DNA of 48,774 nt. It comes from an uncultured Bacilli bacterium. GTDB taxonomy: Bacteria > Bacillota_I > Bacilli_A > RFN20 > DUOF01. Below, piece by piece: positions 33,687 through 42,778 of the stretch; positions within the stretch are counted from its first letter, which is position 1, and the number at the start of each line of letters is the position of its first letter. Location of the stretch: positions 1 to 48,774 of the forward strand of contig CALVUJ010000017.1 of NCBI GenBank assembly GCA_944363575.1. The letters are read 5' to 3'. The notes beneath the pieces are model-generated. The model ran no database searches, was not told the DNA's origin, and saw nothing but the letters and a program-made list of their open reading frames with translations. Both the position numbers and the translations under genes were made by a program.

Positions 33687-35295
33687 TAAGCCACTTTTTA
33701 AACAATCGATGAAAGCTAATAGAGGAATGTGGTTTTTTGTTACCTTTATTACATGTTCAATGTTAGCTATTTTAATCCTTGTATTAGGAAATCTTAATAT
33801 TGATCAAATCAGAGGGTCAATGAGTGATGTCTTTATTAAAAATTCAGTTGAATCACAAGCAGAGAGACAGTCCATGACTTATTTTCATATGTCTAGTAAT
33901 GCTCTAGATAGCTATGAATCAAATGTTAGTAATGTTAAAACTATTCGTGATAGTTATCTTTATCTAACAACAGTCGATGGGGATGGGGATCCATCTAATG
34001 GCAACCAACCTGTTTTAACTAAAGATCAAGCAAAAGTTGTTATGACTACAGGAAAAACTGAAAGTGAAAGTGCTAGCATAATAACCATCATTGATGAAGT
34101 AGAAAAAAGTTCAACCAATTTTGATGATACTGAAATCTCAAATTATGTTTTAAATCAAATTGCCGATGCTTTCTATAACGAGTTAGTAATAGAAGAAGGA
34201 GAGGAAGCAGCAAGTACTGCTAAACAATTTATTTCTAAAGCAATTACTGATTTTAATACAGCTAAAATGACAAATAGTAGTTTAACTACTACTGAATTCG
34301 CTACTAATTACATTCCTGAAATTATAAGTAATATGATTTATGAACAAGTAATTACATACGATGACAAACAAATAGAAGTTTCTTCACTTTTAACTAAAGA
34401 AACTCTTTATTCTAAATCATCGGCCGCAATTATTTCTTTTAGAAGTCAAATGTCTATTAAAGAAGAACAAATAACCAAAGAAGTAAATAATGATGAAAAC
34501 TTTGCTAATGCAACAGAAGAACAAAAGCAAGCTGAAATTCAAAAAAGATTAGAAATGCAAGTCGAACCTACTATTCAAGAAATCTCTACTAGCCTTATGG
34601 AAGAATTGCCTGAAAACGTTTCAAATTCCCTTTCTGAATTAGGAAGCATGAACATATATGAATTAGTAATTGGCTCTATTTTCTTTAAAATTGCTGGATT
34701 ACTATTACCAATCATTTATATTATCATGGTTTCTAATAATCTAATCGCAGGACAAGTAGATTCAGGTTCAATGGCATATGTTCTATCAACTCCAATAAAA
34801 AGAAGAAAAGTAATAACTACCCAAATGAGCTTTTTAATTCTTTCAATATTAGCCATGTCCCTTTGCACTACTATTGTAGGTGTTTCAATGTTAGCAATAG
34901 TGGGTACAGACAAAATAGATCTTACTTATCTTCAATTACTTGAATTGAATTTGGGAGCTTTTATTACTATGATTGCAATATCAGGTATATGCTTCTTAGC
35001 ATCAAGTTGGTTCAATCGTAGTAAAAATTCTATGTCATATGGTGGAGGACTTTCAATGTTTTTCCTAGTAGCAACTATTCTAGGATTATTTGGTTCTGAA
35101 GTAATACCAAGTGCAATGAGAATAGATGCAATGAAATACTTTAATTATGTATCTCTTATATCACTATTTGATACAACGGCTATCTTTGCTGGAGAGAGTA
35201 CATATATGTGGAAGTTATTAGTACTAGTAGGTGTTGCTGTAGTAACTTATACCATTAGTGCTTTCAAATTTGATAAAAAGGATTTACCTTTATAA
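33679..35295 (+). CDS. ABC-2 type transporter permease with large extracellular domain
   Basis: The protein of about 538 residues has one helix near the N-terminus (about 12-35), a long polar, Glu- and Thr-rich segment (about 40-325) that should lie outside the cell, then five or six helices (about 330-530). TPIKRRKVITTQ between helices matches ABC-2 permeases. ABC-2 pumps with large extracellular loops handle lantibiotics, peptides or lipids. ATG 33679 is the likely start (spacing from AAAGGA favours it over 33670) and overlaps the previous gene by eight bases. A terminator follows. Confidence 0.85.
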   Translation: MISKPLFKQSMKANRGMWFFVTFITCSMLAILILVLGNLNIDQIRGSMSDVFIKNSVESQAERQSMTYFHMSSNALDSYESNVSNVKTIRDSYLYLTTVDGDGDPSNGNQPVLTKDQAKVVMTTGKTESESASIITIIDEVEKSSTNFDDTEISNYVLNQIADAFYNELVIEEGEEAASTAKQFISKAITDFNTAKMTNSSLTTTEFATNYIPEIISNMIYEQVITYDDKQIEVSSLLTKETLYSKSSAAIISFRSQMSIKEEQITKEVNNDENFANATEEQKQAEIQKRLEMQVEPTIQEISTSLMEELPENVSNSLSELGSMNIYELVIGSIFFKIAGLLLPIIYIIMVSNNLIAGQVDSGSMAYVLSTPIKRRKVITTQMSFLILSILAMSLCTTIVGVSMLAIVGTDKIDLTYLQLLELNLGAFITMIAISGICFLASSWFNRSKNSMSYGGGLSMFFLVATILGLFGSEVIPSAMRIDAMKYFNYVSLISLFDTTAIFAGESTYMWKLLVLVGVAVVTYTISAFKFDKKDLPL

Positions 35296-35323
35296 AAATA
35301 AGAGAATTCATTGTAAAAAAATG

Positions 35324-35356
35324 GCAAAAGAGTTTTAGGCTTTTTTGCTTTTTTTT
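35324..35356 (+). terminator. Terminator of the MarR/ABC locus
   Basis: GCAAAAGAG (35324-35332) pairs with CTTTTTTGC (35340-35348), with one G-T pair, and is followed by eight T. It closes the locus that begins at 27731. Confidence 0.8.
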
Positions 35357-35397
35357 GCTCTTAAAACACTTAAAAATTACAATTTATTTTCCTTTGA

Positions 35398-35427
35398 TTG
35401 ACACAAACCAAAAAAAATTGATACTAT
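35398..35427 (+). promoter_or_regulatory. Promoter of the repeat lipoprotein gene
   Basis: A perfect -35 TTGACA (35398-35403) and TACTAT (35422-35427) are 18 bases apart. The predicted RNA start is about 25 bases before the ATG at 35460. Confidence 0.6.
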
Positions 35428-35459
35428 CAAATTGTAATAAGTAAAGGGGATTTCTAATA

Positions 35460-38069
35460 ATGAAAAATAAATTTAAATTTAAAAAAATAATATATATATT
35501 AAATGCTTGTTTTTTATTTTGTTTTTCTTTTTTGTTAGCAGGTTGTGAAGAAGGAGAAAAATCTAATCCTAGTTACGTAAAACCTGAGTTAACAGCAGTC
35601 TATGGACAATCTTTAAAAGACCTTTCCTTGCCTGAAGGCTTTAGTTTTGAAGATGATTCTACAACTCTAGTAGGTAACGTAGGAACAAATAAATTTAAAG
35701 TAACTTATACCCCAAAAGATACTGAAAACTATAATATTATAACTGGCATAGAAATTCAAATAACTGTTAAAAAAGCTATGCCTACATATGTAGTTCCAAC
35801 TGGATTAGCAGCAAACTATAACCAAACATTAGCAAGTATCTCTTTACCAGCAGGTTTTACCTTTGAGGAACCACTTACTGCTCCTGTAGGCAATGTTGGA
35901 GTTAATGAATTTAGTGTAAAATACACTCCAGAAGACACTGATAATTATCTAGTAGTAACAGGAATCAAGGTAAATATTACTGTTAGTAAAACGGATCCTG
36001 TTTATACCCTACCAACGGACATAAGAGCTACTTATGGACAAACACTAGGAGATATTACTTTACCTATAGGTTTTAGTTTTGTAGATGATTTATCAACTTC
36101 AGTAGGAAATGTAGGGATAAAAACATTCAAAGTAAAATATGTATCATCAGATAGTAACTACAATGAAAAAGAAGAAAATATTCAAGTTACTGTTGAAAAA
36201 GCAGTTCCAGAGTATACTATTCCAACAGGTTTAACTGCTGTCTATGAACAAACTCTTTCTAATATTACTTTACCAGCAGGCTTTAGTTGGGAATATCCTT
36301 CAAGATTAGTTGGTGAGACAGGTAAAAACACTCATACAGTTACATTTACTCCAGAAGATACTGATAATTATTTTTCAGTGACTGGAATTAATGTTGAAGT
36401 GCTTGTTAGCAAAAAAACAACTACGGTTAATTTCCCTACAGGAATAGAAGCAAATTACAAACAAACACTAGGAGATATCGTTCTTCCAACTGGTTTTAGT
36501 TTTGTAGATCCTTTAACTACGGAAGTAGGAAGTGTAGGAATCAATAAATTTGATGTTAAATATACTCCAGAAGATACTAATATCAAAGAAATTATTCAAA
36601 AGGTTGATGTAAAAGTTAATCCTATTGATCCTGTTTATGAATTACCAACAATATCAGCAATTTATGGGCAAACATTAAAAGATATTACACTACCAGCAGG
36701 ATTCAGTTTTCAAGATTCATTAAATACTCTAGTAGGAAATGTTGGAAGTAATGATTTTAAAGTAAGATATAATACAAACAATAGCAATTATAACATAATA
36801 GAAGATATCAATCTTACAATCACTGTTAATAAAGATGAAACAAATATCATTGAAGGCAACATTATTTTAGAAAACTGGAAATATAATGAAGAGGAAAACA
36901 CTCCAACTGGTTTAACTTCTAAACATGGGCAAATTATTTATAAGTATAGTACTAGTGAAAATGGGGATTATACTACTACTGTTCCTACAAGTGCAGGTAC
37001 TTATTATGTTAAAGGATTTGTAGAAGAAACAAATAATTATAATGGTGCTGAAAGTGAGGCTATATCATTTACAATTGAAAGAGCAACACCAGAATATACT
37101 ATTCCAACAGGTTTAACTGCAAACTATGGTCAAATATTAGAGGATGTTACTTTACCTGAAGGATTTACTTGGAAAGATACTACTTTATCAGTAGGAGAAA
37201 TAGGTACAAAGACATTTACTGCTATTTATACACCAGATGATATTAATAATTATGAAACAGTAGAAGTAGAAGTTAGTGTAGAAGTAATTGCTTTTAAGGC
37301 TGCAAATGATATTAGTAGTCAAGCTAATACAATAGTTACTTATATTAAAGAAAATTTATATAATAATGAAGAATTATTAGGTATAGAAACCGAGTACTCA
37401 GTAGCACAAATCAAAGAAAAGAAGAGTGATTTTAATTACTATGTAAGAGTAGGAGATATTTATTTTGCTGATTTAGATAGTGTAAAAATAGGGAATGTAA
37501 CAATTACTAAAGACCAAACAATACAGTTATCGATAGGTAATAGTAATTACATAGTAGATAAAGCATATTATATTGAAAATAATGGCTTATATGTAGCAGC
37601 ACCAATTATGGCTTTTGAAACAGTAATTTCAAATAGCATAGAGATTAATGAAAGTCAATATACATTAACATTAGATACAGTAGTTAATAGTACATTAACT
37701 ATAAGTAATGTATTGTTCTCTGGTAGCAATAACACAGTTACTAAAAATGGTGAAGAATACAATGCTTCAATTGTAAATGGAACAGAGGCTTTAGGAGTGA
37801 TATATGAAGGAGCAGCAAATGGAGATGTTATCTTGAGAAGATCAATGTATATAGATAGTAGTGGTGATGGTTATGGATTAGGCTATGGCTTTACAGAAGG
37901 GGAAACACTAGATGGAGTTAATTGTGGTTATTGGTTATATCTAACAAGTTATACAAATGATACAAGTCAATTATTACCATGGGATAATACTAAAGCGAAA
38001 TATAGTGTTTATGTAGTAGGTAAGGGAGTATTTGAGATTGTCATTAATATTGATGTAGTAAATGAATAA
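35460..38069 (+). CDS. Large surface lipoprotein with seven tandem beta repeats
   Basis: The 869-residue protein has a lipoprotein signal (LLAGC, Cys near residue 29). At least seven repeats of about 70 residues each begin with a variant of TAVYGQTL, then a TLPxGFSF segment, a VGNVG turn and TYTPEDTDNY (repeat starts near 35590, 35810, 36025, 36235, 36445, 36650 and 37115). Between repeats 6 and 7 is a different MBG-like beta domain (about residues 460-540). A separate C-terminal domain (about 610-869) lacks the repeat. The protein is probably a cell-surface adhesin or stalk. AAGGGGA precedes ATG 35460. The C-terminal part is not recognised. Confidence 0.85.
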   Translation: MKNKFKFKKIIYILNACFLFCFSFLLAGCEEGEKSNPSYVKPELTAVYGQSLKDLSLPEGFSFEDDSTTLVGNVGTNKFKVTYTPKDTENYNIITGIEIQITVKKAMPTYVVPTGLAANYNQTLASISLPAGFTFEEPLTAPVGNVGVNEFSVKYTPEDTDNYLVVTGIKVNITVSKTDPVYTLPTDIRATYGQTLGDITLPIGFSFVDDLSTSVGNVGIKTFKVKYVSSDSNYNEKEENIQVTVEKAVPEYTIPTGLTAVYEQTLSNITLPAGFSWEYPSRLVGETGKNTHTVTFTPEDTDNYFSVTGINVEVLVSKKTTTVNFPTGIEANYKQTLGDIVLPTGFSFVDPLTTEVGSVGINKFDVKYTPEDTNIKEIIQKVDVKVNPIDPVYELPTISAIYGQTLKDITLPAGFSFQDSLNTLVGNVGSNDFKVRYNTNNSNYNIIEDINLTITVNKDETNIIEGNIILENWKYNEEENTPTGLTSKHGQIIYKYSTSENGDYTTTVPTSAGTYYVKGFVEETNNYNGAESEAISFTIERATPEYTIPTGLTANYGQILEDVTLPEGFTWKDTTLSVGEIGTKTFTAIYTPDDINNYETVEVEVSVEVIAFKAANDISSQANTIVTYIKENLYNNEELLGIETEYSVAQIKEKKSDFNYYVRVGDIYFADLDSVKIGNVTITKDQTIQLSIGNSNYIVDKAYYIENNGLYVAAPIMAFETVISNSIEINESQYTLTLDTVVNSTLTISNVLFSGSNNTVTKNGEEYNASIVNGTEALGVIYEGAANGDVILRRSMYIDSSGDGYGLGYGFTEGETLDGVNCGYWLYLTSYTNDTSQLLPWDNTKAKYSVYVVGKGVFEIVINIDVVNE

Positions 38070-38095
38070 ATACTTAGGTAATTTAATTAAAGAAG

Positions 38096-38122
38096 GAAAG
38101 AAATAAAAATCTTTCTTTTTTT
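38096..38122 (+). terminator. Terminator of the repeat lipoprotein gene
   Basis: GAAAGA (38096-38101) pairs with TCTTTC (38110-38115) across an eight-base loop and is followed by seven T. Confidence 0.75.
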
Positions 38123-38138
38123 ATTGCTATTTATTAGT

Positions 38139-38161
38139 GATAGTATTATTATGATAATATC
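38139..38161 (+). promoter_or_regulatory. Imperfect dyad upstream of the NrtR-like regulator gene
   Basis: GATAGTATTAT and ATGATAATATC flank one T; 9 of 11 positions are symmetric. It lies 24 bases before the start codon of the Nudix regulator gene, where an autoregulatory operator would be expected. It is AT-rich, so chance symmetry is possible. Confidence 0.45.
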
Positions 38162-38185
38162 AAATAGATAAAAAGAGGTGTTAAC

Positions 38186-39070
38186 ATGCAAGAAATGAGC
38201 GAACAAGAGTTTTTAAAACAATACGATTCATCTAAGTATGAAAAGCCATCAGTAACGGTAGATATGCTAGTTTTCACAATTTTAGATGAGAAAAATTCTA
38301 ATTACCGCAAATTAGATAACAAAAAATTATCCTTGTTATTAATTAGAAGAAAAGGACATCCATATAAGGGAATGTGGGCATTGCCAGGTGGTTTTATAAA
38401 TATGGATGAATCATTAGATGAGGCTGCTAAAAGGGAACTTAAAGAAGAAACAAATATTAATGATATATATTTAGAACAATTGTATACTTATGGTGATGTA
38501 GATAGAGATCCACGTACTAGAGTTATAAGCAGTGCTTATTTATCATTAGTTAGTGCCAATAAACTTGAAATAAAAGCAGGTGATGATGCAAGCGATGCAA
38601 TGTGGTTTAATATCAACTATCGATTAGTATCCACGATAAGTGATAAAGAAAACAAAGAAACTAGTTATCTATATAAATTAGAACTAAGTAATAATAGAGA
38701 ATTAATAGAGGGAACTATTAAAAAAAAGATTAGTTATAAAAAAGGTTATTATGAAGAGAATACTACTATAGTAGATAGTAAGGGAATAGCTTTTGATCAT
38801 TTAAAAGTAATAGCATATGGAATAGATAGACTTAGAAATAAGATTGAATATACTGATATAGCTTTTAATTTAATGAATGAATATTTTACTTTAAGTGAAT
38901 TACAGCAAGTTTATGAAATTATTTTAAATAAAGAATTATTAAAAGCTAATTTTAGAAGAAAAATAAATCATTTAGTTATAGAAACTAACAAATATAGTGA
39001 AAAAAAAGGAGGATATAGACCCTCCAAATTATTTAAATTTAATTATGAACATGAAAGGAAAGGAGAATAG
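38186..39070 (+). CDS. nrtR: Nudix domain plus winged-helix regulator (NrtR-like)
   Basis: Residues about 25-150 form a Nudix domain with a near-complete Nudix box (GGFINMDESLDEAAKREL then KEET, the last Gly replaced by Asn). Residues about 210-290 resemble a winged helix (FTLSELQQVYEIILNKELLKA split, RRKINHLVIETN, GGYRPSKLFKF), the arrangement of NrtR regulators that sense ADP-ribose or NAD metabolites and repress NAD biosynthesis or salvage genes. The next gene, three bases away, is nicotinate phosphoribosyltransferase, which supports this. The intact box leaves a real Nudix hydrolase as an alternative. ATG 38186 follows AGAGGTG. Confidence 0.82.
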   Translation: MQEMSEQEFLKQYDSSKYEKPSVTVDMLVFTILDEKNSNYRKLDNKKLSLLLIRRKGHPYKGMWALPGGFINMDESLDEAAKRELKEETNINDIYLEQLYTYGDVDRDPRTRVISSAYLSLVSANKLEIKAGDDASDAMWFNINYRLVSTISDKENKETSYLYKLELSNNRELIEGTIKKKISYKKGYYEENTTIVDSKGIAFDHLKVIAYGIDRLRNKIEYTDIAFNLMNEYFTLSELQQVYEIILNKELLKANFRRKINHLVIETNKYSEKKGGYRPSKLFKFNYEHERKGE

Positions 39071-39073
39071 GAA

Positions 39074-40507
39074 ATGGTTAATAATAGTTTAGTAACGGAT
39101 TTTTATGAGTTAACAATGGCATACTCATATTTTAAGGAAGGTAGAAAGGAAGAAATAGCATATTTTGATGTATTTTACAGGAAGAATCCTGATAATGGAG
39201 GATTTGCTATTTTTTGTGGATTAGAGCAAATTATTGATTATCTAGTTAATTTAAAGTTTAGTGAAGAAGATATAGAGTTTTTGAAAAGTAAGAATCTATT
39301 TGATGAAGATTTTTTAAATTATTTAAGAAATTTTAAGTTTAAAGGAGATGTGTATTCATTTAAGGAAGGTAGCGTTATTTTCCCATATGAACCCATTATG
39401 ACAATTAGAGCTAATTTAGTAGATGCTCAAATAGTAGAAACAATGATTTTAATACAATTTAATCATCAAAGTCTAATAGCGACTAAAGCTAACAGAATTG
39501 TAAGAAGTGCTAAAGGAAGAAAAATTATGGAATTTGGTGCTAGAAGGGCACATGGGGTAGATTCAAGTATCTATGGAGCAAGGGCAGCCTATATTGCAGG
39601 ATGTGCGGGGACAAGCAACACCATACTAGGCAAAATGTATAACATGGAAGTGATGGGGACAATGGCACATAGTTATGTGCAAAGTTTTGATAGCGAACTA
39701 GAAGCTTTTGAAACTTATGCTAGAACGTATCCAAATAATGCCTTATTATTAGTAGATTCTTATGATACTTTAAAATCAGGAGTTCCTAATGCTATTAAAG
39801 TTTTTAAGAAGTTAAAGGAAGAAGGTTATAAACCTTTAGGTATTCGTATTGATTCAGGGGATTTAGCATATCTTTCTAAACAAGCAAGAAAAATGCTAGA
39901 TGAAGCGGGACTAGAAGAATGTAAAATCTGTGTTTCTAACTCTTTAGATGAATATTTAATTAAGCAACTTATTATTGAGCAAGAGGCACCAATTGATACT
40001 TTTGGAGTAGGGGAAAGATTAATTTGTGCGAAAAGTGATCCTGTTTTTGGAGGTGTTTATAAACTAGGAGCACTTGAAAAACAAGGAAATATTATACCTA
40101 AAATAAAGTTAAGTGATAATGTAAGTAAAATGACTAATCCAGGATTCAAAAATGTTTATCGATTATATGATGAAGAAGGATATGCTAAAGCTGATTTAAT
40201 TACTTTAAGAGAAGAGCATATTATAGATGGAGATATAGAAATTTTTGATGAACATTTTACTTATAAAAGAACGGTTATAAAGCAAGCTAAAGTAAAACCT
40301 ATGCTTAACCTTATTTTAAAAAATGGTCAGTTAGTAGAACCTCTACCAACACTTGAAGAAATAAAACAATATTTACAATTAGAGTTAAAAACATTATATG
40401 GTGAAGTTAAAAGATTTGATAATCCACATATATACTATGTAGACCTATCACCAAAACTATGGGACTTAAAAAATGAGTTAATACACAAATATAAGAAAAT
40501 TAATTAG
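39074..40507 (+). CDS. pncB: Nicotinate phosphoribosyltransferase
   Basis: The 477-residue protein has the NAPRTase start SLVTDFYELTMAYSYF, the FGARRAHGVD and GARAAYIAGC segments, the active-site His in GTMAHSYVQSF and the phosphoribosyl-binding RIDSGDLAYL, with FGVGERLICAKSDPVFGG. It makes nicotinate mononucleotide from nicotinic acid and PRPP (NAD salvage, Preiss-Handler route). It follows the NrtR-like regulator by three bases and ends in an eight-base overlap with a convergent short gene. Confidence 0.95.
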   Translation: MVNNSLVTDFYELTMAYSYFKEGRKEEIAYFDVFYRKNPDNGGFAIFCGLEQIIDYLVNLKFSEEDIEFLKSKNLFDEDFLNYLRNFKFKGDVYSFKEGSVIFPYEPIMTIRANLVDAQIVETMILIQFNHQSLIATKANRIVRSAKGRKIMEFGARRAHGVDSSIYGARAAYIAGCAGTSNTILGKMYNMEVMGTMAHSYVQSFDSELEAFETYARTYPNNALLLVDSYDTLKSGVPNAIKVFKKLKEEGYKPLGIRIDSGDLAYLSKQARKMLDEAGLEECKICVSNSLDEYLIKQLIIEQEAPIDTFGVGERLICAKSDPVFGGVYKLGALEKQGNIIPKIKLSDNVSKMTNPGFKNVYRLYDEEGYAKADLITLREEHIIDGDIEIFDEHFTYKRTVIKQAKVKPMLNLILKNGQLVEPLPTLEEIKQYLQLELKTLYGEVKRFDNPHIYYVDLSPKLWDLKNELIHKYKKIN

Positions 40508-40625
40508 TTTTATTTTTATTATTATTTTTATTAATTGCCTTAAAAGGCTTAGGGCCATACTTATCTTCACAATCACATTTTTTATTATTAGAATTATTAC
40601 TTTTAGCAGGTTTTATAATATTCAT
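40500..40625 (-). CDS. Short Asn/Lys-rich protein with CxC motif (41 residues)
   Basis: From ATG 40625 a 41-codon frame reads MNIIKPAKSNNSNNKKCDCE and so on, ending in KAINKNNNKNKTN. It has a CDC pair and otherwise Asn and Lys. A ribosome site (AAAGGAAGTG) lies at good spacing upstream, which together with the 476-base space supports a real gene. Low complexity is expected by chance in AT-rich DNA, so confidence is moderate. It overlaps the pncB end by eight bases. Confidence 0.5.
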   Translation of the reverse strand: MNIIKPAKSNNSNNKKCDCEDKYGPKPFKAINKNNNKNKTN

Positions 40626-40983
40626 TAAATCACTTCCTTTCTTACTACAAGATATGTAAGAGAAGAAAATAATAATAGTTATTTGTCATTAATTTATAAA
40701 AAATAGGCTAGAACACTATTAAAAGTTTAGAATGTTTTCATCTAGTAAAAATCATATAAACATACCATTACTATTATAATAAAGTAAAAACGATTTCCCA
40801 CAGCACTAATACAAATAAGTACATAATTCATTCTATTATATTTAAACCTTATTTGTTTAAAAAGGGCTATATTAACAATCATTCTAAAACATCATTAGAT
40901 ATTTTATAAGTTTACCTCTAAATATCTAATAAAAATAAAAATATATCTAAATTATCTTTTGCATATAATGTAGGGGTGATTAT
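40626..40983. other. Gene-free stretch with an 11-bp inverted repeat
   Basis: No gene is seen. ATTAGATATTT (40894-40904) and AAATATCTAAT (40920-40930) form a perfect 11-pair stem with a 15-base loop, followed by A-rich DNA rather than a T run on the plus strand. TATAAT at 40964-40969 should be the -10 for murC, giving a leader of only about 8 bases. Confidence 0.6.
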
Positions 40984-42285
40984 ATGAAATATCATTTTAT
41001 AGGAATAAAAGGAAGTGGAATGTCTTCGTTATCAATGTTATTAAAAGATAAAGGAGAAGAAGTACAAGGTAGTGATGTAGAAGAATATATTTTTACTGAA
41101 GAAGAATTAAAGAAAAGACAAATACCTATTTTAAAATTTGATAAAAATAATTTTGAGAAAGAAGATATCGTTATAATTGGTCATAAATTTATTAATAGTG
41201 ATAATGAAGAAGTATTAAAAGCCAAAAAAGAAAACAAATATTATGAATATAATGAGTATCTCAAAGAATTTATGAAAAACTATTATAGTATTGCTATTAG
41301 TGGGAGTCATGGAAAAACGACTACTACTTCTCTAGTAGCACATATTTTAAATGAAATAAATGATTGTGGCTACCTAATTGGAGATGGTACAGCACATATA
41401 AGTCCATTAAGCCAATATTTTGTCTTTGAAGCTTGTGAGCAAAAAGAGCACTTTTTAAAATATGAAAGCAATATTATCTTAATAAATAATATCGATTATG
41501 ATCATGTTGATTATTTTAAAAGCGAAGAAGAGTATGTAAAAGCTTTTTATAAGTTTGCTAAACAGGTTAAAAATAAAGTAATTGTAAATGGAGATAATTA
41601 TTATTTAAATATGTTAGAAAATACACTTAAATATGGAATAGAAGAACATAACGATTATATTGCTAGAAATATTGAAGAAGATGAAAACGGAATAAGTTAT
41701 GATTTGTATTATCATAATCAATTAATTAAAAAAGTAAAGTTTCCTTTTTTTGGTCATCACATGGTATATAACACTTTAGGAGCAATTACTATTGGATTAT
41801 ATTTAGGTTTAAATATAGAAATAATAGAAAAAGGATTAAGTAATTTTAAAGGAGTAAAAAGAAGATTTAATGAACTATTAATTGAAGATGAAGTATATAT
41901 AGATGATTATGCCCATCATCCAAGTGAAATAAGGGCGACATTAAGTGCTGTTAAGCAAAAATATCCACATAAAAAAATAGTAGCTTTCTTTAGGGGAGAT
42001 CTCTACTCTAGAGTATATACTTTTGCTAAAGAAATAGCCTCTGCCTTAGCAAAAGCTGATGAGTGTTATGTACTGCCATTTCCAAGTTGTAGTGTTAAAG
42101 AAGATGGTATCGATATAGATGAAACATATTTAGCCTTGTTTTCAGAAAAAATAAAGTTTTTAAATGAAAATGAATACTTAAAATTAGCGAGTTATCATAA
42201 TTGTGTCTATGTTTTTATGAGTTCTAAAAATATGTTAGAAACAAGAAATAAAATAATCGATTTAAAAAAGAAAAAAAGTAAATAA
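40984..42285 (+). CDS. murC: UDP-N-acetylmuramate--L-alanine ligase
   Basis: The 433-residue protein has the N-terminal UDP-binding motif FIGIKGSGMSSL, the Mur-ligase P-loop SGSHGKTTTTSL (about residue 104) and the domain 3 segment IDDYAHHPSEI that identifies MurC. It adds the first L-Ala to UDP-MurNAc in peptidoglycan synthesis. The length is slightly below the usual 450-490. It starts at ATG 40984 after AGGGGTGAT and is followed 53 bases later by the coiled-coil gene at 42339. Confidence 0.93.
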   Translation: MKYHFIGIKGSGMSSLSMLLKDKGEEVQGSDVEEYIFTEEELKKRQIPILKFDKNNFEKEDIVIIGHKFINSDNEEVLKAKKENKYYEYNEYLKEFMKNYYSIAISGSHGKTTTTSLVAHILNEINDCGYLIGDGTAHISPLSQYFVFEACEQKEHFLKYESNIILINNIDYDHVDYFKSEEEYVKAFYKFAKQVKNKVIVNGDNYYLNMLENTLKYGIEEHNDYIARNIEEDENGISYDLYYHNQLIKKVKFPFFGHHMVYNTLGAITIGLYLGLNIEIIEKGLSNFKGVKRRFNELLIEDEVYIDDYAHHPSEIRATLSAVKQKYPHKKIVAFFRGDLYSRVYTFAKEIASALAKADECYVLPFPSCSVKEDGIDIDETYLALFSEKIKFLNENEYLKLASYHNCVYVFMSSKNMLETRNKIIDLKKKKSK

Positions 42286-42338
42286 TAAAAATGACGATGT
42301 TTAAAGAGATAGAAAGATTGAAATAAAAGGATGATTTT

Positions 42339-42692
42339 ATGACAGTAAAAAAGATGATGTGTTTTGCATTAGGTGTAGGGATAGGAGTAGGAGCAACATA
42401 TGCTTATAATAACCCTAGTGGAGTAGAACAAAAACTTCGCTGCTTAAAAAGGAAATTAAAAAAGTTAGAAAAAGATATGGAAAATGCTTTGAAAAAGTTA
42501 AAACCTGAAGAAATGGAAAAATACAAAAAAGAATTAGAAACCAAGTATAAAGAATTAAAAGATAAAGTAGATAACTTAACAATTAAAGATATAAAAGATA
42601 AAGCAAGTAATGCTTTAAACTCAATAAAACAAAATATCGTAAATCTTTCTAATAAAATCTCTTCATTAACAACTAGTGAATCAAGCAACTAG
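42339..42692 (+). CDS. YtxH-like single-helix coiled-coil protein
   Basis: The 117-residue protein has one N-terminal glycine-rich hydrophobic segment (FALGVGIGVGATYAY, residues about 8-23) and then an almost purely charged helical coiled coil (KLRCLKRKLKKLEKDMENAL and so on). This is the layout of YtxH-type envelope or stress proteins. No catalytic motif is present. It may be cotranscribed with murC. Confidence 0.7.
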   Translation: MTVKKMMCFALGVGIGVGATYAYNNPSGVEQKLRCLKRKLKKLEKDMENALKKLKPEEMEKYKKELETKYKELKDKVDNLTIKDIKDKASNALNSIKQNIVNLSNKISSLTTSESSN

Positions 42693-42778
42693 TTAAAACA
42701 TCGTCTTTTTTGTGTTAAAAAAAGATTAAGACTTGTTGTTTTAAATAAATTAACTTATAATTAAAGTAGGTGATAGTT

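Noticed and set aside
42293-42706. Inverted copies of GACGATGTTT flanking the YtxH-like gene (42293-42302 and 42697-42706)
   Set aside because: Ten bases, about 400 apart, with no target duplication or transposase. A chance match in AT-rich DNA is as likely as a mobile cassette.
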